Below, piece after piece: positions 1 through 9,292 of a DNA stretch of 64,000 bases. The notes beneath the pieces were generated by a model. It saw only the letters and a list, made by a program, of their open reading frames with translations. It was not told the origin of the DNA and searched no databases. This DNA comes from Taxillus chinensis (Eukaryota; Streptophyta; Magnoliopsida; Santalales; Loranthaceae). The position numbers and the translations under genes were made by a program. The stretch covers positions 11,445,715 through 11,509,714 of the forward strand of contig CM042087.1 in assembly GCA_023512835.1 (NCBI GenBank), written 5' to 3'. How positions within the stretch are numbered: the stretch's first letter is position 1; the number at the start of each line of letters is the position of its first letter.

Positions 1-574
1 TATTAATTGATGATTTCAGTAGACTGACCACTATTATTCATCCCAAGCACAAGAGTGATGCATTCAGATGCTTCAAGGACTCCAGGAAGAGAGTAAAAAC
101 ATCAGCTTGGGGTTAAAATCAAAGCATTGAGGTCAGACCATGATAATGAATTCACTTTTGGGGAGTTTGAGGCTTATTTTGCGAAGCATGGGTTCTCTAT
201 CAAAAATCTAGCATATGAACACCATAATAGAATCGAGTGGTAAAAGGGAAGAATAGAGTAGTTGTGGAAATGCCAAGAACTATGATAATAGATAATGATT
301 TTCCACAAAGATTTTGGAAGGAGGCCACCTAGGTTACAGTGTATATGTAAAATAGAACCTTGTTAAGGTCTAATTCTACAAAGACTCCATATAAATTATG
401 GTATGGGAATAAATCAAGAGTAAAACACTTTAGGTTATTTGGAAGCCCATGCTAAATTTAGAGGATGAATCCTATCGGCAAGTTTGATAATAAAGCCAAT
501 AAAGGGATGTTTTTCGGTTACTTTTACACTAGGAAGGCATACAAGGTTTATAACTAAAGGTTATAAAAGCTAGT
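1..574 (+). pseudogene. Decayed Ty1/copia integrase remnant
   Basis: Translation in shifting frames shows copia integrase landmarks in order: IDDFSR near the left edge, LRSDHDNEF (context of the second catalytic Asp) near 150, then a stop where the family has its catalytic Glu segment, and further on FGSPC and a GKFDNKANKGMFFGY-like block typical of the region after the DDE core. The copy has many stops and frameshifts and is cut by the window edge on the left and by the LTR-like start at 575 on the right. It is the oldest layer visible and cannot make a protein. Confidence 0.75.
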
Positions 575-1008
575 TGATAACTGTGGAATTTGTCATTTAA
601 TTTGCATTTAATTTAAAGGCTTTAATTTAATATTCTATTGAATTAATGCATTTTTATATTAGTTTTCCTCAATTTTAATTATTTAATATTTAATATTAAT
701 TTTGGTAATTTTTAATGTTAAATTGATTATTCTAATTTTAATTCTCCTGTGGGTTAATTATTTGTTACAATTATATTGGTTAATGGATCAATTAATTAAA
801 GCGGCATGCATTGATTATTTTTCCGTATGCATGCATACATGGGAGGATGTTGCGTGGAGAAGAAAAGTTTAATGTTAGGCATTTAATCAGGTGGGCCAGC
901 ATCAGGAATAAATAAAAGGGAATTTCTTCCATCCTTCTTTGTTATTACGTGGTTGGAGGTGTAAATTTTCAAGTAGGGCTCGTGAGCAACTTATTATTCA
1001 AGCATTAT
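575..1008 (+). repeat. LTR-like AT-rich segment, left of Harbinger
   Basis: Begins TGATAACTGTGG, is very AT-rich and without coding potential, and contains an ATAAATAAAAGGG stretch near 909 that could be a TATA-type promoter. It is best explained as the first part of the LTR of the Athila-like element that continues at 43449. The alternative is that it belongs to the copia remnant on its left. Confidence 0.4.
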
Positions 1009-1200
1009 GGCTTAGTTTTGTAATGTTGTGCTTTTAAGAGAAGTTGCTTTTAGCTGTGCTGGAAAAAAAAGTCTTTGGAAAAAAAAGCTGCTGTGAAAAA
1101 AAGCAGGTGAGTGTTTGGTAAAATATGATTTTAAAAGTGTTATAGAATTTAAAAGCAGGTAATAGGTGTTTGGTAAATTAAAATAAATTTGCTGTTGAGA
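1009..1200 (+). repeat. Left terminal inverted repeat and subterminal region of Harbinger
   Basis: Starts GGCTTAGTTTTG and continues with A-runs, AAGCTGCTGTG and two GTGTTTGGTAAA copies (about 1112 and 1168). The same word order appears in reverse complement at 43260-43448. Thirteen of the first 17 bases agree between the two ends. Confidence 0.55.
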
Positions 1201-1269
1201 TATGAAAAAGTCAAAAATAGCCTTTTATTATTATAATTTCAATATATTTTTTAATCTCATCCTAATAAC

Positions 1270-1680
1270 CTACCCCCTAAGCCGGTCGCCTAACGCCCCC
1301 TCCCCATCGCCCCAAGCTCGCCGCCCAACCCTCCCCTCCCTGTTGCCCAACACTGTCACTGCCCAACACTGTCCTCCCCGCTGCCCAAACCTGTCGTTGC
1401 CCAACCCTGCCCCCTCTTCCCCGCTGCCCAATCCCGTCCTCCCGAGTCTGCCACCCATCACTGCCTCCCTTCCTCACTGCTCAAGCCCGTCACCCAAGCC
1501 TCCCAAGCCCATCGCCCAAGCCCGCCCGCCCCCCCCCCCCCCCCTGCCCACCCAAGCCATCGTCCATCATGCCCCCTTCCTCGCTGCTCAAGCCCATCGC
1601 CCAAGCCTCCCAAGCCCACCGCCCAAGCTTGCTCAAGCTCGTCGCCCAAGGTTTGCTTGCTACCCTCAACCTTGAACACA
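1270..1680. repeat. C-rich degenerate minisatellite
   Basis: A strongly C-rich tract built from degenerate copies of words such as GCCCAAGC and GCCCAACC, with a run of about 17 C near 1530. It opens long frames on both strands, but these encode only low-complexity Pro/Ser or Gly/Arg protein and are not considered genes. It lies between the left Harbinger terminus and the transporter-gene fragment. Confidence 0.6.
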
Positions 1681-1753
1681 CGAACAAGGCAACAAAATAT
1701 CTACATTTTGAAATTAATGTGTAGTGCGTGTATATTAGTGTCTTCCTTATGTT

Positions 1754-2030
1754 TTGATAACATGCTATGGGAGTATTAGTTTCTTATTGAAGGGTTTGAG
1801 TGTGGCATTTAAAAGTGTAAATCATTATACTCAAGGAATGGATCTGCGTTATTGTTACAGGTTTTTGGATAAAGCATTGCTTGCTCCAGATGGTTCAAAG
1901 GATTATAGGAAGGTGTGTAGCATCATAGATGTGGAAGAAGCGAAGGCAATCCTAAGGCTTGTTCCCATATGGATCTCAAGTTTTGGTGTATTCTATTGTG
2001 TTTGCACAGAAACCCTCTAGCATAACAATG
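1754..2030 (+). pseudogene. NPF (NRT1/PTR) transporter gene fragment, upstream piece
   Basis: The translation matches the middle of plant NRT1/PTR FAMILY proton-coupled transporters: YRFLDKA, then a segment ending VEEAKAILRLVPIW, the motif that precedes a membrane helix in this family. Family members are usually near 550-600 residues; under 100 are present here and the start is not a real gene start. The frame runs into the hAT insertion at 2031-2038 and resumes after it (5634). The fragment sits between the left end and the transposase of a Harbinger, so transduplication into the transposon is likely. The family is plain; the subfamily cannot be told. Confidence 0.7.
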
Positions 2031-2040
2031 CTTCAAAGCA

Positions 2041-3152
2041 GGGCGGCGCTACATAGGCCGAGGGTGTGCGGTTGCACACCCTGGCCCGTTTTTTTTTTTT
2101 TTTTTATTAATAATATTTAATTAAAATATCAAAAAAAATAAATTGACGCACACCCTAACCTAGCCGCCGCACACCCTTCATTCTTCTCAAAACAAATTGA
2201 CGCAGTTCTTTCCCTTCATTCTTTCCCTTACGCTGCGTCGCTGCGGACGCTCCAACGCCCCAACACCAAACGGCAAACGCAGCTTGCCGGTGGCCCAGCG
2301 CCCGTCGCCCGTCGCCGTCGCCTGCTTGCAACGCCGGCGACCGTCGCCCTCGGCCCCTCACTTCGACGCTCCAGGATCCAAGACCGGCAGTCCGGCCGTC
2401 CCGTCACACGCCGCCCCGGCAACTTGCCAGCGGCCCAGCGCCCGTCGCCCGTCGCCTGCTGCAACACCGGCGACCGTCGCCCTCAGCCCCTCACTTCGAC
2501 GCTCCAGGATCCAGCACCGGCAGGCAGTCCGTCACGCTTTCGGTTCCAGAACACGACACTGTCACCTGGTACGCGTACGCCTACGCCCTGTTGTTTTTTG
2601 TTTTTTTGGGTTCCTGTAATCCTATTAATTTTACAGATTTAATAAGCTTTGTGTGCCAATTTTGAACTTATGTGTATTGGTGCTCTCTCAATCTCTCTGT
2701 ATAGTTCATTATTGACAATTTTTGGGGTGCGAGGCGGAGGCGGGTTGATTAGCTGTCTGTAAACCTTGTGCTTGTTCAGTTGTTCTCCTAAGTGTTTCTT
2801 GAATCGATTTATCGCTTCCTAGGTTTGTCTTAGACTCTTAGCTCTCACTGCTCTTTTTTAATAAAATTTACAATAATTTTAAAATGCATAGTTAATAATT
2901 TGATTTTTATAATTGATAATTTCATAATTCATATTGTCTTGCTATTCAATAATTTCATTTGGATTTTAATTTAGAAAATCCAAAAGGGATTTTCTAGATA
3001 TTTTCAATAAATATCTAGACATGTTTGATGTTTGTAAACTTGTAGTGTTTAATGTATTGCTTATTTGTGGTTGTACTAGTGTTTGATGTAATGAATTTTG
3101 TGGTGTTTGACTATCTACTATAACTATTATATTTTCACTATTTCCGCTAGAG
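2041..3152 (+). other. hAT 5' region with GC-rich duplicated block
   Basis: The untranslated part before the transposase. It has a poly-T run near 2090, then a GC-rich block with a direct duplication of more than 100 bp (about 2290-2400 and 2430-2540; both copies share GGCCCAGCGCCCGTCGCC and CACTTCGACGCTCCAGGATC). After 2640 it is AT-rich. The block may be the transposon promoter and first exon region; no gene is supported in it. Confidence 0.5.
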
Positions 3153-5480
3153 ATGGATAAATTTGTGATAAGAAAACCAAAAGATTCTTCTTCCGGTTCT
3201 TCTAAGCGAATTTGTGTTGACTTGAACAATCTTCCTTCGGATCCTGGGCTACGAGAACCGATGTCATCTTATTTTCCTAATGATCAAGATAATATAAGAA
3301 GAGCTTATATACAAAAGGGTCCTTGTCAAATTGTTCCTACTAATTTACCTCAAACTGAAATTGCTGGATCAATGCGTCGGTTTAATCCTGATTGGTTTAT
3401 TGAATACAAAAATTGGTTGGAATATAGTATAGAAAAGGATGCAGTATTTTGTCTATGTTGTTACCTATTTAGACAAGATGTTGGTAAGCAAGCGGGAGGT
3501 GACACTTTTGTAAGAACGGGATTCAGATTGTGGCATAAGAAAGAAAAGCTTCGAATCCATGTTGGAGGTGTTAATAGTGCACATAACCAAGCTCTCAAGA
3601 AGTGTGAGGATTTAATGAGGCCAAATCAACACATTAACAATGTTTTTGTTAAGCAGACAAATGAAGAAAAGATGAAGTATCGAATTCAGTTAAATGCAAC
3701 AGTTGATTGCATAAGATTCCTTTTGCGTCAGGGATTAGCTTTTCGTGGCCATGATGAATCTTCAAGTTCAAGTGATAAAGGAAATTTTCTTGAGCTTCTA
3801 CAATTTTTGGCTGATCACAATGGATCCATCAATGAAGTGGTACAAAAATGTCCGAAAAACAACAAGTTAACTCACCCTGATATTCAAAAAGACATTGTGA
3901 ATGCAGCTGCTTGTGAAACTACCAATGTCATCATCAAGGATCTTGACAATGAGTTCTTTTCAGTTTTAGTGGATGAGTCTCGTGATATATCAATTAAAGA
4001 ACAAATGGCAATTGTTTTGCGTTATGTGAACAAGAAGGGAGATGTTACAGAGCGGTTCCTTGGTATTGTACATGTAACAGATACCACTGCTTTGTCACTC
4101 AAAGTTGCAATTGAATCTCTATTTTCAAAGCATGGATTAAGTTTATCAAGACTACGTGGGCAAGGTTATGATGGGGCCAGTAATATGCAAGGTGAGTTTA
4201 ATGGTCTTAAAGCTTTGATTTTAAGAGAGAATGAATCAAGCATATTATGTTCATTGCTTTGCTCATCAACTTGATTGACTCTTGTAGCCGTTGCTAAGAA
4301 TCATAATGTCATTGCTGAATTTTTTTGCTTGGTTGCTAAATTGATAAATATTATTGGAGGCTCTTGTAAGAGACGAGATGCTCTTCGAGATGCACAATTG
4401 GGCAAAATTGAAAAAGCATTAGACATGGGTGAACTTCAAAGTGGGCAAGGTTTGAATCAAGAGACAAATCTTAAACGTGCAGGTGATACACGTTGGGGGT
4501 CACATTATGGTACAATTATCAACTTGATTTTGATGTTTTTGCCATTGTTGAAGTACTTGAGATTATTATGGTGGATGGCACAAGTTATGAGCAAAAAGGT
4601 GATGCTCGGTCTACTTTGAAGTTAATCTTATCTTTTGAGTTTGCCTTTGCTCTACATTTGATGAAACATATTCTAGGAGTCACAAATGAGTTGTCAATAG
4701 CATTGCAAAGGAAAAATCAAAATATTGTAAATGCTATAACACTTGTTGACATGTCTAAGAAACGACTACAGATGATGAGAGACAATGATTGGGAATCTTT
4801 GTTGGCTGAAGTATCATTATTTTGTAACAAACATGATATTCCCATATTGAACATGGATGAAATTTTTGTAATTGGTGGGAGGCTACGACGCCAAACCCCA
4901 CAAATTACAAATTCACATCACTTTCGTGTTGAATTATTCTACACAGTCATAGATATGCAACTTCAAGAGCTCAACAACCGTTTTTCAGAGGGGAATACAG
5001 AGTTGCTACTTTGTATGGCTTGCTTAAATCCGAGTAATTCATTTTGTGCTTTTGATAAGCAAAAGTTGATTCATCTCGCAGAGTTATATCCATATGATTT
5101 TTCTGGAGACAGATTTACTTGCACTTGATATTCAACTTCAGAATTACATTGTTGATGTGCAAGCTAATGACATGTTCATGGAACTACATGGAATTGATGA
5201 GCTTGCGAGAAAGATGGTAGAGACAGAGAAGGATGTCACATATCCTTTAGTTTATCTGCTTGTGAAGTTAGTGCTGACCCTTCCTGTTGCAACTGCAACA
5301 GTAGAAAGAAGTTTTTCAGCAATGAAATATATAAAGAATCAACTGCGCAATCGAATGGGAGATCAATGGATGAATGATTGTTTGGTAACATACATTGAGA
5401 GTGATGTATTTGATAACATTGATAATGAAGCTATCATGCAACGTTACCAAGCTATGAAGACCCGCAGGAGGATTTTATGA
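3153..5480 (+). pseudogene. hAT transposase (TTF zinc finger / DUF4371 / hAT dimerisation type), frameshifted
   Basis: Would cut and paste the surrounding transposon in the nucleus. Domains in order: a TTF-type zinc-finger region (NPDWF...WLEYS...CLCCYLF, residues about 75-110), a DUF4371-like catalytic core with VLVDESRD and GYDGASNM supplying two catalytic Asp contexts, a CFAHQL-type motif at the first break, and the C-terminal hAT dimerisation domain with the Glu-containing ATVERSFSAMK (near 5295). The frame is lost at about 4240-4275, 4500-4620 and 5095-5128, so four pieces are needed to cover it. It resembles the ZMYM1-like zinc-finger transposases common in plants. Family assignment is firm; the gene is dead as it stands. 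Confidence 0.88.
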
Positions 5481-5633
5481 CATTTCATGTATTTTTTTTA
5501 GTGGTGTTATATTTAAAGACTTCTATGATTTTATAACATTTTATGTAATATTTTATTAATGATATTATTTTTAATTTTTATAATAAATATTGAACACTCG
5601 AAAATAAATTCTAGAGTCGCCCCTGCTTCAAAG

Positions 5634-5880
5634 AACTGGGACTGGAATATCTTTTTCAACCATTTCCATGCTAATGACAACTTTGGTGGAGATGGAATGC
5701 CTTAAGACTGCTCGTGAACATGGGGTGGTTGACATGCCCAAGGAAACCGCTCGTGAACATGGGCTGGTTTTCACCATGGTTGGTTTGCAGGAATTTTTCT
5801 ATGATCGGATGCTAGCTGATATGTGGAAATGTGCATCTCATTGCGGTCCCAATAGAGAGCCTTTGTTGTATTTTTTATAA
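5634..5880 (+). pseudogene. NPF (NRT1/PTR) transporter gene fragment, downstream piece
   Basis: Continues the fragment interrupted by the hAT. Across the junction the frame gives MLQRTGTG, then VEMECLKTAREHG, then VVDMPK, and after a duplicated TAREHG the segment FTMVGLQEFFYD. All are landmark sequences of the C-terminal half of NPF transporters. The family normally has some 15-25 residues between DMPK and the FT..GLQEFF segment, so part is missing, and the ending is unrelated to the family. It is a rearranged, non-functional copy. Confidence 0.75.
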
Positions 5881-6029
5881 ACAAGAAAATGTCCTGTATA
5901 ACCAAATTACCTCTATAAAGTGTCAATTTTTTTAATAGTTTGCTTTTGCTCAATTATTTCCTGCATTTTTAATCCACGGTTCCTTCTACATGTTTGCTAG
6001 TTCAGCTACAAGTAATCGCATTTACAAAA

Positions 6030-6310
6030 AGAAATATCAATGAACCGAACATATAAGCTTAAAATAATCGTAGGTAGTCCTAAAATCCCATGACACAGGC
6101 TTTTTAAAGTCCACTTCAATTGCACGCTTTACTTTAACTAAAGCAGAGCTTTTAACAGGCCCTTCAGGGAGATGGGTAAATGCTGACACATCAATATTTC
6201 ATTGGGGCTGTCCTCTGCAATTAACATAAAGATTGATTGATGGCTCAGGATCTTCTAGGTTATTAACTTTAATGCAGACTAACTTTCCAAAAACTGCAGT
6301 TATTCCAAAA
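6030..6310 (-). pseudogene. Unrecognised coding-like fragment with one in-frame stop
   Basis: On the minus strand one frame stays open for about 85 codons apart from a single TGA, with protein-like composition (for example KLVCIKVNNLEDPEP, INLYVNCRGQ, SSALVKVKRAIEVDF). I do not recognise the family. It is downstream of the Harbinger transposase and close to the NPF fragment, so it may be a second captured host-gene piece; it could also be old transposon sequence. Confidence 0.35.
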
Positions 6311-6955
6311 AACTACATAAAAATTCTATGACATAGCACTTAGCATAAATGCATAAAAAAATTCTGTTACATAGCATCTTACAAAACTGCATAAAAATGC
6401 TATTACATAGCATGTAGCAAAATTCTATAAAAATATCTATTAAAAAAATAAAAAAAACATCAACACTCAACAAACATATAAGATCTAATGTTAATAATTA
6501 ATATAAATTCTTACATGATTAAGAAAATTGTTTTTAAGCCAGTCAAAAAACTTTTTCCTGAGAGTAGATAAAAAAGATGATGCATTGACACGGTTCAACA
6601 CTATGCTTTGACAGCCCCTTCCTTATTAACAACCTGAGACTTCATAATATAAATGATGCATATATAGATGATAGAGCATACACAAAAAATCCAAATCTAT
6701 CCAGCCCGTTGGCACTACAACAAAATATGATCCACACTCTTTAGTGTATGCTTGCAAAAAAGGTCAAAGGTGATATGCCACCTATCCCAAAACACAGTTA
6801 GAAATGAAGAATAGCCAAAAAATTGTTACACAACATCTATCAAAACAATTAAACAAAATCGTTACATAGCATGTCTCTTAAAATCTTCATAAAAAATCTA
6901 TTACATAGCATATAGAAAAACTCTATAAAAATATCTGTTACATAAAAATTAAAAA
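6311..6955. repeat. AT-rich spacer with dispersed TTACATAGCAT repeats
   Basis: Noncoding region 3' of the Harbinger transposase. The word TTACATAGCAT or close variants recurs around 6330, 6370, 6405, 6862 and 6901, each next to AAAATTCTATAAAAATAT-like sequence, giving degenerate units of about 40-50 bp in two clusters. No gene is seen. Confidence 0.5.
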
Positions 6956-8160
6956 TCACAACCCCATCAAACTTTTAGCAATAACATCTCTCAAGGCATC
7001 CATTTCAAGTGATCTTGTCACCCCGGTAGTAAGAGGTTCAACATCCTCATTATCTTCAACTCTTCCATAATTATTGATGATTTGGGTAAAATGTCGATCA
7101 TGCTCGGTATGCCTCCTTATGTAGTTATGCAGAGTCATAGTTGCAATAACGATTTTAACTTGCTTTTCAAATGAATAAGAAGGCATGTCTCTTAAAATCT
7201 TCCATTTTTTCTTCCATACACCAAAAGTACGTTCAATAAAACTTCTAAGAGAAGAGTGTGCATGATTGAAGACTTCTTTATATCCTTCGGGTTGACCACT
7301 TTGACGAAACACTTGAAAATGATACTGTTCATTTTTATAAGGTCCTAGAAAACCTTTAATTTGTGGATATCCTTCATCCACTAAATAATAATTTCCTGAC
7401 AAAAAAAAACAAATATTAATCAACATCATTAAAAATTCAGATATGTTTGAAGAGAACATTCTTACCTTCTGGTGGTTTAGAAAAATTTGCACTTGGATCA
7501 CGCAAAGCGGATAAGAAAATCTAGGCATCATGAGCATTGCCTTCCCAACTAGCCAATGCATATATAAATTGCATATCAAAATTGCACACAGCCAATATAT
7601 TTTGTGTTGGTGTTCCTTTCCTACCAATAAATGGTACTTGATGTTCAGGAGCTATACGAGCCTGGACATGTACACCATCTATTGCACCAATGCAATCCTA
7701 CATTATTTTGACAAGTTAATAAAATATAAATAAAGTAACAACAATCAAGGAACAAATTGGTAATTAATTTTACCTTAAAGTGAGGCATATATCTATGGTC
7801 ATTTGATATCTGAATAGGAGTATCCTTAAATTCTAGATCTTGTGGCTTCAAAACATCAACACTCAACAAACATATAACATCTAAATCATTACTGAAATAT
7901 GTGCACACAGTCCAAGCAGAGTGTTAAAAACGTTCTTGTGCTAATCTATTTCTAACACCATGTCCTACGATGTGCAAAAACATCCCTAACATTTCAGTCA
8001 TATTTGTACTTCTTGATCCTCGTAACCCATAGTTGGCTTGTAAGTCGTTGCATAAATTGTAAAAACAATTTTTATCCATTCTAAGCATCCTAAAACATCT
8101 ATCATCATTTCCATCAAGTAGTTCTCTCAACCACTTATTTCCTATTTGGGAAGAATTCAT
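6956..8160 (-). pseudogene. PIF/Harbinger (DDE_4, HARBI1-like) transposase, two nonsense mutations
   Basis: Would catalyse transposition of the surrounding element. Three exons fit the minus strand: 8160-7774, 7697-7466 and 7395-6956, joined across GT-AG introns at 7773-7698 (76 bp) and 7465-7396 (70 bp). Motifs in order: KWLRELLDGNDDRCFRM and GLRGSRSTN (N-terminal region), CIGAIDG with the first catalytic Asp just after intron 1, YYLVDEGYPQ with the second just after intron 2, and SFIERTFGVWKKKW with the Glu. A TAA near 7925 and a TAG at 7521-7523 interrupt it where relatives have sense codons. The triad itself is kept. Family confident; the start codon is less sure because an upstream exon could exist. 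Confidence 0.87.
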
Positions 8161-8492
8161 GCAAGGATTTTTATAAATAAATGTATTGTAATAGTATTAT
8201 ATAAGTTCAATAGCCCCACATACAACTTGTAATTTGGCCTCCATGAGCTTGTCTACCATTTTCACCTTAAGAATTTGAACCTGCCAAATATTATTTTAAA
8301 AAAAAATTAATGAACCAAAACATATATATATATATATATATATAACTTAATGTAGCTAGTTCAGAATCATAACACAAATATTAAAAAACAATACTTGTAT
8401 AGTTCAATACCAAATTCAAAAGTACTAACATAACAACTAAAGCAAATACAACAAAATGACAATAAATAAAGTTCTTGAGTCATGTTGAAACT
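8161..8492. other. Harbinger intergenic spacer
   Basis: AT-rich sequence between the transposase and the Myb-like gene, with a (TA)n microsatellite at about 8323-8344. No other feature seen. Confidence 0.5.
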
Positions 8493-9292
8493 CTATCCTG
8501 CATGTGCATGCGCATGCTCATGCTCATACTTGAGCCAACTAAGTTTATCAATTTCATCCATGGCCATAAACACTTCTCTCTTCTCTTTTGCACAAAATAG
8601 GTCACATACAAAAAAATATAGAGGTTTATCTAGCCCTGGGATATCTTTGAGAACCTCTATACATTTTGTTATGGTAAACTCAGGTGTCTTGTTAGAACCA
8701 GAAGATACTTCAGAACTTTTACAGCCCTCAACTGCATCTACAGGACGATTAATTTGTTGAGAAAGCATTGTTGCACCTCCCACATTCGCCTTATTTTTCC
8801 TTTTCATCCATCTTGTGGATTGTTTTCCTAGTTCCTCCCTTGATCTTTTTCTTTGAATATGTTTTGAAGGTTCTTGAATATTGTTTTCATCAGAATTACC
8901 ACTACTCTCAATTAGAGAAACTTCCACAGTAGATACTTTTTCAGATTCAGATGGAACAAATCCTGATGCAGGAGTCCAAGCATAATCCCCTGTTGCTATG
9001 GTATTCATAAACATCCTGTCAAACTTTTCTTCCATATCTGGTGCAATGCCTTCTCTGCGGAACTTTGATGCTTGTGGATATTTCTGTACATATTATAATA
9101 ATTTAGAATATGACAACATGGAAAAAAATAAAAAATGAGGAAAATGAAATACAAAGACAGCAATATTACCTGTAATTTACTTTGCCACCAATCATCAGAT
9201 GCATCAACAGTCTTCTTATTTGAATTCCATCCAAGTCCACTTTCTTTCCCAATTAAATCCTTCCACATTTTCCAATCAGTCTTAAGAACATC
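8493..9292 (-). pseudogene. Harbinger Myb/SANT-like protein (ORF1), 3' portion
   Basis: Second protein of PIF/Harbinger elements, which binds DNA and helps bring the transposase to the nucleus. On the minus strand the segment from 9292 carries the end of a Myb/SANT-like (Myb_DNA-bind_3) domain (DWKMWKDLIG, GWNSNKK, DDWWQSK). A GT-AG intron at 9169-9084 (86 bp) follows, then an acidic/basic linker (KRKRSREE-like) and a C-terminal stretch ending in a His/Ala-rich tail at 8493. The 5' part of the domain lies 30 kb away at 39503-39745, because the Ogre retrotransposon inserted inside the exon. Reading frames agree on both sides. Confidence 0.82.

Larger units (their letters stand above)
2039..5625 (+). 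mobile_element. hAT-superfamily DNA transposon
   Basis: Ends are CAGGGCGGCG (left) and CGCCCCTG (right), the short inverted repeats typical of plant hAT elements, flanked by a perfect 8-bp duplication CTTCAAAG at 2031-2038 and 5626-5633. At 3587 bp with one transposase on the plus strand it is structurally complete, but the transposase is broken. It inserted into the NPF fragment and splits it cleanly. Confidence 0.93.

Noticed and set aside
1202..1675. 157-residue Pro/Ser-rich open frame and overlapping Gly/Arg-rich minus-strand frames
   Set aside because: They lie in a C-rich degenerate minisatellite; open frames on both strands are expected from composition and no domain is visible.
1012..1740. 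A separate MITE formed by the left TIR and a partner near 1740
   Set aside because: No inverted partner of GGCTTAGTTTTG is found there; the best partner is at 43448, though this remains less than certain.
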